A stretch of DNA of 64,000 bases from Limnanthes douglasii subsp. nivea (taxonomy: Eukaryota > Streptophyta > Magnoliopsida > Brassicales > Limnanthaceae). The DNA lies in assembly GCA_036936605.1 (NCBI GenBank), contig JAUPFV010000004.1:64938352-65002351 (forward strand). The letters run 5' to 3'. Shown here one piece after another: positions 11,464 through 20,914 of this stretch (within the stretch, counting starts at the first letter, position 1; every line of letters starts with the position of its first letter). A program made the position numbers and the translations under genes. Below the pieces are notes generated by a model, which searched no databases, had not been told where the DNA came from, and worked only from the letters and a program-made list of their open reading frames with translations.

Positions 11464-12014
11464 CGCTGGCCATCAATGGAGACATGTCCCACATTGTGGA
11501 TGAATTTTTTGAGACAATGAGACCAGACACATACATTACACTTGTTCCTCTCTACACTATTAACAAGGATCGAGTCAACCACTGGACGTTGCTGGTCATT
11601 GACATCGAGAATGGTACTGCTAGCAGCTACAAATCACTGTTGCCAGTTCTATGGTTTTAGTTGATTTACATTAATGTAAGCATGTTGTAGCCCCCTAATT
11701 TTCTGAACGTATTGAGATTGCGATATGGATAATTTCTAGATACGGCTAAATAGTTTCATAACAATCACAAAATCATACGCTCCTTAGCAATCACATTAGT
11801 TATATAAATACATCGCAAAATCAAGACAATGAGAAATATCCCACAGCAGAAAAAGGACAACCTTGACTGTGGGATTTTGGTTTGTGAGTACGCAAAAGAC
11901 ATCATTCAAAAAGGATATGCTCCTCTGAAATATGGAGAGGATATTCCCGCCAAAAGGAGAGCTGGAATATTTAAGAATTTCCTCAGTGATTCAAACACAA
12001 ACAGACGATGGTAG
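11464..12014 (+). pseudogene. Ulp1-type cysteine protease domain (C48), catalytic Asp lost
   Basis: Two blocks match the C-terminal catalytic domain of Ulp1/SENP-like proteases carried by plant MULEs. Block one (11464-11657) contains MSHIVDEFFETMRPDTYI and NKDRVNHWTLLVIDI, with the catalytic His in NHW (codon 11580-11582). Block two (11823-12014) contains IPQQKKDNLDCGILVCEYA, with the glutamine region and the catalytic Cys (codon 11868-11870). About 160 bp between them is probably an intron. The catalytic Asp expected in the 'Y-D-S-L' motif appears as Lys in SSYKSLL (codon 11631-11633). Homologues would cleave SUMO-like conjugates. With the Asp changed, this copy is probably inactive even if expressed. 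Confidence 0.8.
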
Positions 12015-12716
12015 TTTCTTAGTGTCTTGAATATGGTTTTTTGGAACATTTGTTTGATTATGTAATTCATTGAAAATTGGGCGTTGTTTGTCAGGATCTT
12101 GGTTAGACTTCAGTGTTGGATGGAATTTTATTTGGACGTAGTCAACAATTTCTTGAATGTGAATGACATTAGTGATGTTAGGAGTTATTATTGGATTACT
12201 TAAAACAGTAGGACCAATCGCAACAATTCTTTATTACAATACACTAGCCTATCAACCTGTGGAATTGATTGGTTGTTAATATCTAGCAATATCTTATTTT
12301 GGTTAATAACTGTAAAATTTATAAAGTCTAAGTATCTATCAATTAACATATAACATAAATCGCACTATACGATTTGCATATATAATTAGACCAGAATGCA
12401 TAAATCGCGTCCACCATGACACTCTATATTAATGCGTTGGAGATTGGGTTTTTTACTAACAAGATCATTAATTAATGTCGATATGATTGCTACCTATCTC
12501 CGTCGGTAATTAAACAGAGGTTATCTAACTTATTGGATAATTTATTACTTGACTAGACAAAGGTAGATATTGAATAATTACAAATGCATTAACTAGACGT
12601 GTAAAATTAATTACAGTTTCCTAGATTAGATGTAGCATTAGGTATGGCGTGTGGATATAAGTAGGGCATGAAATTTTAGGCTATTGATCTTACTACAATT
12701 CTAAAAAACAACAGAA

Positions 12717-13163
12717 ATGGCCCATTCGTCTCCATTTTCACCCAGGTACTCCTCATCGGACGGCTGGTTCTCAAACCATTCGAGGGACTGTTTGCCTTAC
12801 AAAAGGACCACCACGTTGGAATACTTATCCCAAGACTCCAAAAATCGTTCTGTTTGGTCTTTCAACTTTGAGGATGAGTACGACACCAGCGACTCGTGGT
12901 CGTTTGACAGTTGCGACTCAGACCCAAACGAACTTCCTAAACGAAAGTGTTGGAGGGACAGTTGGGACGACAAGGATTTTGAGGAGCCTTTTGACACTGA
13001 TGATGAAGAAAACGATAATTCAGACGATGAGAAGGAAACAAACAATGAGAAGAACGAGGAAGAGGAGGAAGAGGACGATGAAGAAGAAGAGTCATCCGAG
13101 GAGGACGAGGACGATGAAGAAGAAGAGTCATCCGAGGAGGACGAGGACGAGGATGATGATTGA
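12717..13163 (+). CDS. Intact 148-aa acidic-tail protein inside the MULE
   Basis: This is the only sizeable intact ORF in the MULE. The start has good context (AGAAATGGCC), and a TATA-like GGATATAAGTAGG lies about 60 bp upstream. Residues 1-100 are rich in Ser, Trp, Asp and Arg/Lys (for example SVWSFNFEDEYDTSDSWSFD). Residues 105-148 are almost only Glu, Asp and Ser, including a duplicated DDEEEESSEEDED block. No family was recognised. Acidic tails are typical of histone- or nucleic-acid-associated proteins, but that is only a hint. It follows the Ulp1 block on the same strand and may be a terminal exon, a separate element gene or a captured host gene. Low-complexity coding can also stay open by chance. 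Confidence 0.5.
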   Translation: MAHSSPFSPRYSSSDGWFSNHSRDCLPYKRTTTLEYLSQDSKNRSVWSFNFEDEYDTSDSWSFDSCDSDPNELPKRKCWRDSWDDKDFEEPFDTDDEENDNSDDEKETNNEKNEEEEEEDDEEEESSEEDEDDEEEESSEEDEDEDDD

Positions 13164-13479
13164 TATTATGGTAGTGAATGTATCAAGTTATTTTATTTAG
13201 TATGTTTTTATATGTTTTCTAGATCTAAATATACCAACCCTCAGAGATGTTGTATTTTTTGGGAGGATTGAGTTTTCCAGGCATTTGTAAAGGCCTTCAT
13301 GCCATTTTAATCTAATTTTTAATTATGTTGTTAGTTGTTGCTTAATTGTGTGTATACTATGGTTGTTCCCAGTAGAATTTTTTTACAGTACCACTAAAGA
13401 TTAGAAACGAAAAAAGTTGAGCGAAGCGGTTATACAGGTAGTTACAAAACACAAGCGCAATATAATAACACGATAATAG

Positions 13480-14250
13480 AGCATCTAGCTATGTCATATT
13501 GATGTATTTAGCAATGTCATAGTAGTCTATCTAAAAATGTTATATTGTGTGTATGTAGTAATGTCATAGTAGGGTATGTATCAATGTCATTCAACTAAAT
13601 CACGCAATGTCATAACATGGTACTTACAATGTCACGACAAGGTATCGAGGAGTGTGATGTTATTATACCTAGCAATGCCATTTTCGATTATATATCAATG
13701 TCATGTACATATATTTAGCAACGTCATTTGCGCGTCTCTAGCAATGTCAATAAATTGTATCTGGCAATGTCAATAAAGTGTATCTAGCAATGTGATATTA
13801 ATGTAACCAAAGCCATATAAGGAATATCTAGCATTGTAAAGTGTTTGTTCCTTAATAGTAAGAGACACTACATTAAATGCATACCAAAACAATCGTTTTG
13901 GTAGTGTATCTGGCAATGTCATTTTAATGTGTGGAGAAATTCCATGTTATTCTATGTAGTAATGTAAATATATGGTAAACACAATGTCGTGTTAGTGTAT
14001 CACGCTATGTTGTAGCATGGTATCTAGCAATGTCACAACATGGCAAGCAATAGTACCATGCTAGTGTATCTAGCAATGTCGTTTACGCGTATCTAGCAAT
14101 GTTAGTAGACTGTATCTAGAAATATGAATAACATGTATCTAGAAATGTGATATTAATGTACAAACCAATACCATATAAAGCATATATAGGAATGTAAAAT
14201 GGTTGTTCTTTAATAGTAAAAGGCAGTACAACTGTTTGTATCTAGCAATG
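13480..14250 (+). repeat. Main ATCTAGCAATGTCAT array, about 0.77 kb
   Basis: Roughly 25 motif copies, spaced about 25-35 bp apart, lie between the convergent Ulp1 and transposase genes. A larger unit of about 355 bp is duplicated: the block starting near 13733 (CTCTAGCAATGTCAATAAA, through TTCCTTAATAGTAAGAG) recurs from about 14088 (ATCTAGCAATGTTAGTAG, through TTCTTTAATAGTAAAAG). Short ORFs over the array translate the repeat and are not genes. Confidence 0.9.
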
Positions 14251-14402
14251 TTACCATTCAGAATACATGCAAATCGCAAGATAAGTAGCAATTATCCATG
14301 CACAAAAAGAAATAAACTTAAAAGCACAAGATACTTCATTTACAATGGAGTATCGCAAGACCTCTTATTGTTTCATGATTTGAAACAACACCCGTATCAC
14401 GA

Positions 14403-16923
14403 CTAGTTGGTGGCAACTTCTCCTCTCGATGGAATACGTTTTTTTCTTGGACGTCCCGATCCTCTTTTCACGTTTCGTGGGAGAATCTATAGCTCGGCAG
14501 AATCGTTAGATGTTGAAACTTATCCAAAATTGGTGATAGCTGGTATGCTAAAAGGAGAACTGGACCTGTAATTAGCAGCAGTGAAAAAGGGTTCTATTAA
14601 AGTCATAGGATCTTTGTTGCACAATGCTATTGCAGCCAATGTGTGCACGCATGGGAAACACTCTTGTTGCCAAGCACCACGAGTATATTTGAAATCAAAC
14701 ATGTTTACTACCATTACTAGGTCTAATAAAACCTCAAAAAAGTTACAGATGACTTACGTACTACCCACGTTCGACCTAATTCTACATTCTGCTTAAACGT
14801 CTTGTCAAACTCGGGGCACAAATTAGTGTTCCAGTTAAGACCCTTTGATAAATGTCTCGACATCTGAGTCATAAGAAGGACTCTAATCCTATCCACCAAT
14901 TCCACTATAAGAAGGTTTCAGAATGTTTTTATCTGCGAGTTGAATGATTAAACAGCTGTTGATGCTATTTCCCCATATTGTTTCCCTTTGACGTATGCCT
15001 GATCATACTTTTCGGAGGGAAATTGTTTAGAAAATTTGAGATTAGGTCACCCCCTTGGTGCAAAAACTGTGAAATTCGTAAATTAAATAGTTCTACCGTG
15101 AGAGCATAAGCACAACGGTTAAACATCAGTAGCATATATTTTTTATATTCTCGGTTTGTGTGTTCAAGAGCTTTACTTAACTTCTAAATTAGATAGAAGA
15201 TACAATAAACATGGTAATCATTGGGATACAGCTACAACGTTAATAATAACATAATGAAGGTCTGAAATAAATGTTATCTGGCGTCCTAGTAAATGATGTT
15301 TAAGACTTTTCAAAAACCAAAACCAGTTGTCTAAGTCTTCACTACCTACAATACCTAAAGCAACGGGAAATAGACCTGCAGCAACCCTGTAGTTTAGTTT
15401 TGTCTACAGTGTGTGTACTAATATAATTTTTGAGAGAACAATAGCAGATGTATGACAATGTTACACACATTGAATGAATGACAACAAACCGGAAGGTGTC
15501 AAACAGCCTATACAACATATCTAGCTAACTCAATGCAACATATCTAGCAAACTCAATGGAACCTAGCTAGCAAACTCAATACAACATATATAGCAAACTC
15601 AATGCAACAAATCTAGCAAACTTATGTCAACATATGTTGCAAACTCGATGCAACATATCAATCAAACTAATGGCAACGTATCTAGCAAATCCAGTGCAAC
15701 ATATATACCAAAAGTGCAATGTATACAGCAATCGCAATTAAATAACTCATATTTAACAATGTAGTTCTACTAATTTTGAACAAAATTCAAAATACACTTA
15801 TCTATCAAGATCTTAAATAATAGTGGGACTAACCGTTGTTGCCATCATTTCGCACTGATAAGAGCAACACACCACCATGTTACCCGGTTAGATGGGTTCC
15901 GTTAACGTACAACAAAGGTCTGCATGAATGAAGACCTTGAAGCATTGCGCTGAACGCTATAAAGCAGCGTCAGAAAACGTTGTGTGTAGCTAATTCCAAA
16001 TGGCAGTCCGTCGTAATATCTCGACTCTTTAGTCGCTTGAAGTATCATTTTAGCAAACCGAAAGAAGTATTGTTATCTCCAAATACTCCCCTTCTTGCCT
16101 TTTCTAAAGCATTCCACGATAGACGATAAGAAATGTCTAACCCGTAGTCTTGTTTCATAGAGGGCTGTATACTTTTTATTGTCATACTATGACAGAACCT
16201 AATTGAATCTTGAATTTCATCAGCAATCAAATTGGATGTCAAATGCCTGCTCATTTTTTTGTGAATACATGACTACATGGATGAGTCTCAATAAACCACT
16301 TTATGGTCATTAATCGCTGCTCAAATCAATTGATGCATACAGCCTCCATTTTCAGCCGTCGGAATCTTTGTTGACACAATAAGTTGTGATCTTTGTAAAT
16401 GTATTATGCATGTACTTAAAGGCAAAACCGTTATCTAATGCATATCGACACAAGGATAACCTTAGACCTGCAACACCTTCAGCAAATGACTGCCCAACAC
16501 CAACGATAGCTTATGCCCATCAAGTTGTCGCAAGATGTTTTTTTTCGGGGTTGAATTTAGTAAAAAATTACTATTATCCCCACTCGTTCGTTGGTTGGGG
16601 ATGCTTCTGCAAAGATATGGCTAGGCTGTTTACTTTTAACTGCAGATTGTTTATCCATCACTTGCTCTTCAATTATAATAAAATAATGCTTTTGGGACGC
16701 TCGACATCAAGATATACTTCCAAACCAATAAAATCTTGCTCGTTATTAAACAAACAATCTCGTGAGCACCACACGAGTAGCTAATAGTGTAGTTACCTCT
16801 AACCAGATCCTGCCATCTGCTTTTACCGTACTCTTGAAGAGTTTGAAAATTTTCAAACTCGGATACAGGAACAATACCAGTTTCGTGACCATATTTGAAA
16901 ATACAAACTTTAGGTTTCGACAT
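14403..16923 (-). pseudogene. MuDR-type MULE transposase, DDE triad broken
   Basis: Reading down the minus strand from ATG at 16923: MSKPKVCIFKYGHETG (MuDR N-terminus); VGQSFAEGVAGLRLSLCRYA (about 16510-16450); a zinc-binding region with THPCSHVF (about 16280); SIQPSMKQDYGLDISYRLSW (about 16160-16100). The RNase-H-fold part follows: YVNGTHLTG near 15910, where the first catalytic Asp is Asn (codon 15901-15903), an intron at 15376-15833, FPVALGIVGSEDLDNWFWFL, and ISDLH with the second Asp kept. The third acidic residue, in the 'AESFN' motif, is a TAA stop (14948-14950). MELVDRIRVLLMTQMSRHL follows, then a SWIM-like finger (CFPCVHTLAAI) that has lost its first Cys pair. It converges on the Ulp1 gene and cannot be active. 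Confidence 0.85.
15513..15696 (-). repeat. 23-bp tandem array, 8 units, in the transposase intron
   Basis: Units start at 15513, 15536, 15559, 15582, 15605, 15628, 15651 and 15674, exactly 23 bp apart, and read CAACATATCTAGCAAACTC on the plus strand. This is the reverse complement of the unit at 7685-7845. It lies inside the transposase intron, whose borders (15833 donor, 15376 acceptor) restore DGNN-GLFPVALGIV, so the unit is in sense orientation in the transcript, as it is in the plus-strand gene. Confidence 0.95.
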
Positions 16924-17029
16924 ATACTACCCTGTAGTGTAGAAGCCGAAGTTATTTTGTTTTTGTGGCAGCTAGAAAACAACAATGTGTTACAAAACAA
17001 ATAGATCTATCAACCGGCTTGTTACTAGT

Positions 17030-17500
17030 AACAATGTCTTATGTATCTAGCAATGTCATAAAGTATCTAGAAATGTCTTATAGAGTCATTAACTTTTATC
17101 AACGAATTCAATTTCACAACGTATCGAGCAATGTCTTATATAGTAAATCGCAACTTGTTACAAGTAAATTGTAGTGTCGATGAGTAATCTAGCAAGTTCT
17201 ACTCATGAGTTTCATGAAAGATGTGCATCTCTCGCAATGTGACTAACTCTTAATACTACAATCGCATGAAAAACAAATAATATTTCAATCTAGCAAACAT
17301 AAATCTACATTGGGACGTTAATCTATGCACAATCAAAATATAATTAAAGGAAAATCGCAATGAGAGCAGACACATTAAGCCATCTAGCAATTTCATTCAA
17401 GCCAAAGAAATACACCAAAATTGCGATGACTCAAATGACAGTAAGGTATCTAGCAGTGTCTATATTCAGACCCAAAATCGCATCCTCTTCATGGAAATCG
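17030..17500 (+). repeat. ATCTAGCAATGTC and AATCGCAAT motif cluster near the MULE right end
   Basis: Scattered motifs include ATCTAGCAATGTCATAAAG (about 17045), ATCTAGAAATGTC, ATCGAGCAATGTC, ATCTAGCAATTTCATTC (about 17382) and ATCTAGCAGTGTC (about 17450). They are interspersed with AAATCGCAACTTG, AAATCGCAATGAG and AAATCGCATC. This is upstream of the transposase start, so it may overlap its promoter. Confidence 0.8.
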
Positions 17501-18224
17501 CATCTTGTTCCTGAAATCATCAGAAAGGGTAAACTATAACCGGAAAAAGTTACAGAACCGCGAAAAGACATTAACTCAACCATAAAGCTATCCTAAACCT
17601 CTTTTTAACTGAAAAATTGAGTAAAAACATGATTTTGTGAGGTTGTTTGTCGGGTTGAGCTGGATAAAAAAAATAAACAGATGAATTAAAGTACAGACCA
17701 AACCTTGTATGTGGATACTAGTACTCGAATGGTGGTTATGAGGGTGAATTCCGTTGAAAGATCGATGAAAAAAAGCCACTGGTAGTCTGAGGTGGTTTAA
17801 GGTCAGGGACAAGATACTGTTTGGAAATGGTGGTTTAAGGTCTAGAAGTAGCTGGTCGACGGTGGTTTGTTTGGAAATGGTGGTTTAAGGTCTAGAGGTA
17901 GCTGGTCGACGATGGTTAACAGTGGGTTGTACGCTGGTCAACGGTGCTTAACGGGGGTCTAAGGTGGGTTGTACAGTAGTTGACGATGGTGGTCGGCGCC
18001 GGTTTGATCACGGGAGTAGTTTTGATAAAACAGAGCCTCCTTGAAAAACGAGTATTTTGGTAGGTTAAGAGAGAGACGGCAGGTCATAAATTCAAAATTC
18101 AAAAAATATGATTGAATGAAAATACCTATTATTTCTCAAAAAAAACTTTATATATGTGGTTGAGAGTAGTTAGGATATTAGAAAAATAAAAAGTATTAAA
18201 AGAGAGTTATTTTATTGACGTGGA
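17500..18224. other. MULE subterminal DNA with short G/T-rich repeats
   Basis: No gene was recognised. The segment 17810-17990 contains a repeated GGTGGTTTAAGGTCTAGA block (about 17828 and 17880) and several CGGTGG/GGTCAACGGTG words. It resembles a promoter or UTR region of the minus-strand gene. Confidence 0.4.
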
Positions 18225-18306
18225 TATTAAATTAGCATTAATCCATTTTTAGATATCAAATACTAATATGTTTTCCGAGAAAGTACTTAAGACGGTGTCA
18301 TTTTTC
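18225..18306 (-). repeat. Right TIR of the MULE
   Basis: Its complement aligns imperfectly with 5549-5665 through the blocks AAGTACTTTCTC and CTAAAAATGGATTAA. The outermost bases (GAAAAATGACACC read inward) pair weakly with GAGGAAACTATCC at the left end. Confidence 0.6.
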
Positions 18307-18599
18307 TTTTTTTTTAATGTTCGTGGTCTATTCTTCGTTAACGGAGATTATAATTTTTATTCGACATTAAATTTAATATTTAATTATTAAATTTAAAATA
18401 TTTTTTTTATTAAATAATAATATTTAATAAATACTAATTATATTATTTGATTGCTTCAATAAATTACTTACGGCAACGGGCCTGTATATTCTGGTTTTCA
18501 GATCTACAAATATAGATGTTTTCATACCTCATTAAACAACAAATGGACATCTAAAATTTGAACTTCAAATCCCTTAGTAAAAAATTGTCATGTTATATA

Positions 18600-18817
18600 C
18601 TTCTTCCGTTCCAAAATACTTGTCGTTCTAGGAAATATTTTTTGTCCCACAATACATGTCGTTCTTATTTATCAATGCAAATTTTAATATTATTTATAAT
18701 CATCTACCAATTAGACTCTTTCTTTTTTATACTTTTTATGAAAAATACGTGTAATTATGACCTTCCTTAAAACCCGTGCATAACTTTAAAACGACATGTA
18801 TTTTGAGATTGAGCGAA
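18600..18817. mobile_element. Stowaway-like MITE (about 218 bp)
   Basis: The ends CTTCTTCCGTTCCAAAATAC (left) and TTCGCTCAATCTCAAAATAC (right, reverse complement) resemble the 'CTCCCTCCGTTCC' ends of plant Stowaway/Tc1-mariner MITEs. Both inner ends carry TTGTCGTT/ATGTCGTT. TA dinucleotides flank each side (18598-18599 and 18818-18819), as expected for a TA duplication. There is no coding capacity. Short ORFs through it are spurious. Confidence 0.8.
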
Positions 18818-18819
18818 TA

Positions 18820-19072
18820 ATCAAGAGTAGGCGCATTATTTTAATCATAATTTCAAGGCCACTATTACACATGGGGAAATATATATGATATATAGATATA
18901 TAAATATAACACCGTGCTCTTCCGTATAAACATGGTAATAACTAATAATAGGACCACATAGAATAGTGTGAGCAGCACACAAGTGTTTTAGTTATAGAGG
19001 GAAGGTTGAAACCAATGCATAAAACAAAGTGTGTTAGACAGATCAATCATTTTCAACCACCAATAAATGGAA
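18820..19072. other. Downstream flank of the host gene
   Basis: Lies beyond the stop codon of the minus-strand gene. The complement of the first tens of bases is the likely 3' UTR. No polyadenylation signal can be chosen with confidence. Nothing else was seen. Confidence 0.4.
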
Positions 19073-20777
19073 TTATACGTCGTCGTCTGGTTGTTTAGGA
19101 GAATCCGAGATAATCTTCTGGATCATTTCGTTTGTCTCTTCCTCCGATACTCGTTCTTGTTTCGTCTGAGACTGCTCGTACGCTTCGAAAAACGCCTTGT
19201 TCTCTTTCTCAAGCTCCTTCCAGACTGTTTCATATTTTTTTTATTACAGGTTACAGATGATAAACTAATTACATTTTCATCGTAATAATACAAAGTGTCA
19301 AGTATATAGTTATGTATCTTACGTTTTAGATTTTTTTTTTCTTATACAATCAATTTTATTCTACAATAGCTGGCTTGCTGCCAATGGGCAATGGCATCCA
19401 AAAAGAAAAAAAACGACAAAAAATATTCGAGCTGCTTTAGCTCAGTCACATCGTGTCTACTTTTCATTGTAAGAGTTTGTTGTTCAAATTTTATGTTAAC
19501 CGATCATACAATAAATTAACAAACCAAAAAATAATAATATTGCTTTTACTTTAATTAGCCCACTCGAGATCAAAGTTCTCATTTTTATTTTAAAATTAAT
19601 TTCTATCTATTGATAAATTTACTGTAGTTAAGAAGTAATTGTAATTGAACAATACCAAACAGTCTTCTGGAAGTGACCTTTCAAGGGTATTGTTTTTTTC
19701 TATAACCACACTTCACAACAAAATTATCAAATAAACACCTATTTTTCGGATAACACTTCAAATTCGTGATTTTAATTTTAAAAAAATGGTAAAAAAATTC
19801 GATTGTAACAATTTTTATATAAATTTTTTATTTTAAAATATTAAATGAGTGTCGTCCGACTATAATCATTTTGATAAATTTAGTCCAACGACTAAATTTA
19901 TCAAAATAGTTATGTTCAATAGATCTCACCAATATTTAACCATAGTCGAAGAACATTTATTGAAATTTTTGATAACAAAACACTTTGATTAAACATTTTA
20001 GCATCAACTATCTATATATAAAAAAATATTAGGATTAAATGAGCAATCAAATATTTAGTATGATAAGGTATACCGATCCTATTTAATATTAACTGTTTCT
20101 AGTCGAAAACTCAGACAATTTTGTTTTAAGCTTTTTCAAACAAGTTGATGTATAAACAAGTTGATGTATGTTGATTCTCATCCTCTCCATTTTTAACGGA
20201 TGTACAACACTCTATACAGTCATTCAAGTTCTCTTTTAGAGTATGACTTCCAATGAACAGTTTGATCACTCATTATAGCACATGTTAAATTCCTTTTGAC
20301 TAAAAGTAGGCTAGAACTCAACCTTGGGATAATCATTATAACTCTCATTATTTGATAGTATCAGACAAACTACCTAAGAGCTATAACCTATAACCTAAAC
20401 AACAAACTTGAAAGATATCATATCAGCTGCTATTATTATTAGTATTATTATTATATCTGGTATGGTTGAACTAAAGTCCATGCATGGATCATAGAAGATG
20501 AAAAGAAAAGAGGTAAATGAAGAGGAGGTTTAGTTACCAGTTGAGGTGATGACAGGTTTGATATTAGCATGTTTTGAAAGAGCTTCCATGCATTCTTCTT
20601 TAGTCAAGTGAAAGATCAAACAATTCTCAATCAGATGCTGCACCTATTCAAAGATCAAACACATTCATTGTCAAGCGATCACTAAACACAACAACAACAC
20701 CATCATGTTATATATACAGAAAGATAAAGGAGTATACCGACCATGTGTATGTAGGAAGCCGAAGAGGAGTCAGCCAT
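19073..20777 (-). CDS. Plant-specific TIGR01589 (A_thal_3526) family protein, 97 aa, three exons
   Basis: The exons are 20742-20777 (starting MADSSSASYIHM), 20538-20643 (VQHLIENCLIFHLTKEECME, then ALSKHANIKPVITST) and 19073-19224 (WKELEKENKAFFEAYEQSQT, then a Glu/Lys-rich tail ending PKQPDDDV and TAA). GT-AG borders keep one frame through 97 codons, with the second junction splitting a Val codon. Intron 2 is 1.3 kb. The core matches the conserved 'IE.CL.F....EEC...L..HA.I.P.IT..VW.EL.KEN..FF..Y' pattern that I know from the small plant-only family TIGR01589, whose biochemical role is not established. Length and exon structure are as expected. It is the only clearly intact host gene here and sits between a MITE and decayed retrotransposons. 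Confidence 0.9.
19425..19520 (+). repeat. Possible tRNA-derived SINE remnant in intron 2
   Basis: TTTAGCTCAGTCACATCG resembles an RNA polymerase III box A, and TTGTTGTTCAAATTTTATG, about 45 bases later, resembles a decayed box B. This spacing is usual for tRNA-derived SINEs. No A tail or target duplication was confirmed. Confidence 0.3.
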
Positions 20778-20914
20778 ATGATATGATATGATGAATTGTA
20801 ATGGGAGATTTGGAGGGTGTTGGAGAGAGGGGAGATCATGAGTTAATTATAAGGAGGAATATGGAGAGAGATGTGAAGGAATAAAGAAAGTGGGGCAAGG
20901 AGTCCCACGTGGGA
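20778..20914 (-). promoter_or_regulatory. Promoter of the TIGR01589 gene with palindromic G-box
   Basis: TCCCACGTGGGA at 20903-20914 is a perfect 12-base palindrome containing the G-box CACGTG, bound by plant bZIP and bHLH factors. It lies about 126-137 bp upstream of the ATG. A weak TATA-like CCTTATAATTAAC is on the minus strand at about 20842-20854. The position supports light- or ABA-type control by family knowledge only. Confidence 0.6.

Larger units (their letters stand above)
5549..18306. mobile_element. Mutator-like element with Ulp1 protease (12.8 kb)
   Basis: The element holds a minus-strand MuDR-type transposase (14403-16923) and a plus-strand DUF1985-like/Ulp1 gene (6556-12014), a combination known from plant Ulp1-carrying MULEs. 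The ends form an imperfect long TIR. The left end 5571-5583 (AATACCTTCTC) corresponds to the complement of 18276-18293 (AGTACTTTCTC). The left stretch around 5630-5660 (CTAAAAATGGACTAAAAT) corresponds to the complement of 18235-18255 (CTAAAAATGGATTAATG). A 9-bp target duplication was not recognised, so the outer boundaries may be off by some bases. Coding decay shows the copy is old and cannot move itself. Confidence 0.75.

Noticed and set aside
12797..13200. ORFs on both strands overlapping the acidic gene
   Set aside because: Low-complexity GA-rich DNA keeps all frames open; only the frame from 12717 has a good start context and a non-repetitive N-terminus.
13576..13776. 66-codon ORF, plus strand
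   Set aside because: Entirely within the ATCTAGCAATGTCAT array (reads as repeated LAMSI/YQCH words).
15090..15190. Possible tRNA or SINE (AGCATAAGCACAACGGTTAAAC with TGTTCAAGAGC)
   Set aside because: Box spacing and stem pairing are poor and it lies among transposase remnants; no cloverleaf can be drawn.
16386..16784. 132-codon plus-strand ORF
   Set aside because: Antisense of the MULE transposase N-terminal region, which has clear family motifs on the minus strand.
18558..18770. 70-codon plus-strand ORF
   Set aside because: Lies across the Stowaway-like MITE.
19067..19285. 72-codon plus-strand ORF
   Set aside because: Antisense of exon 3 of the TIGR01589 gene.
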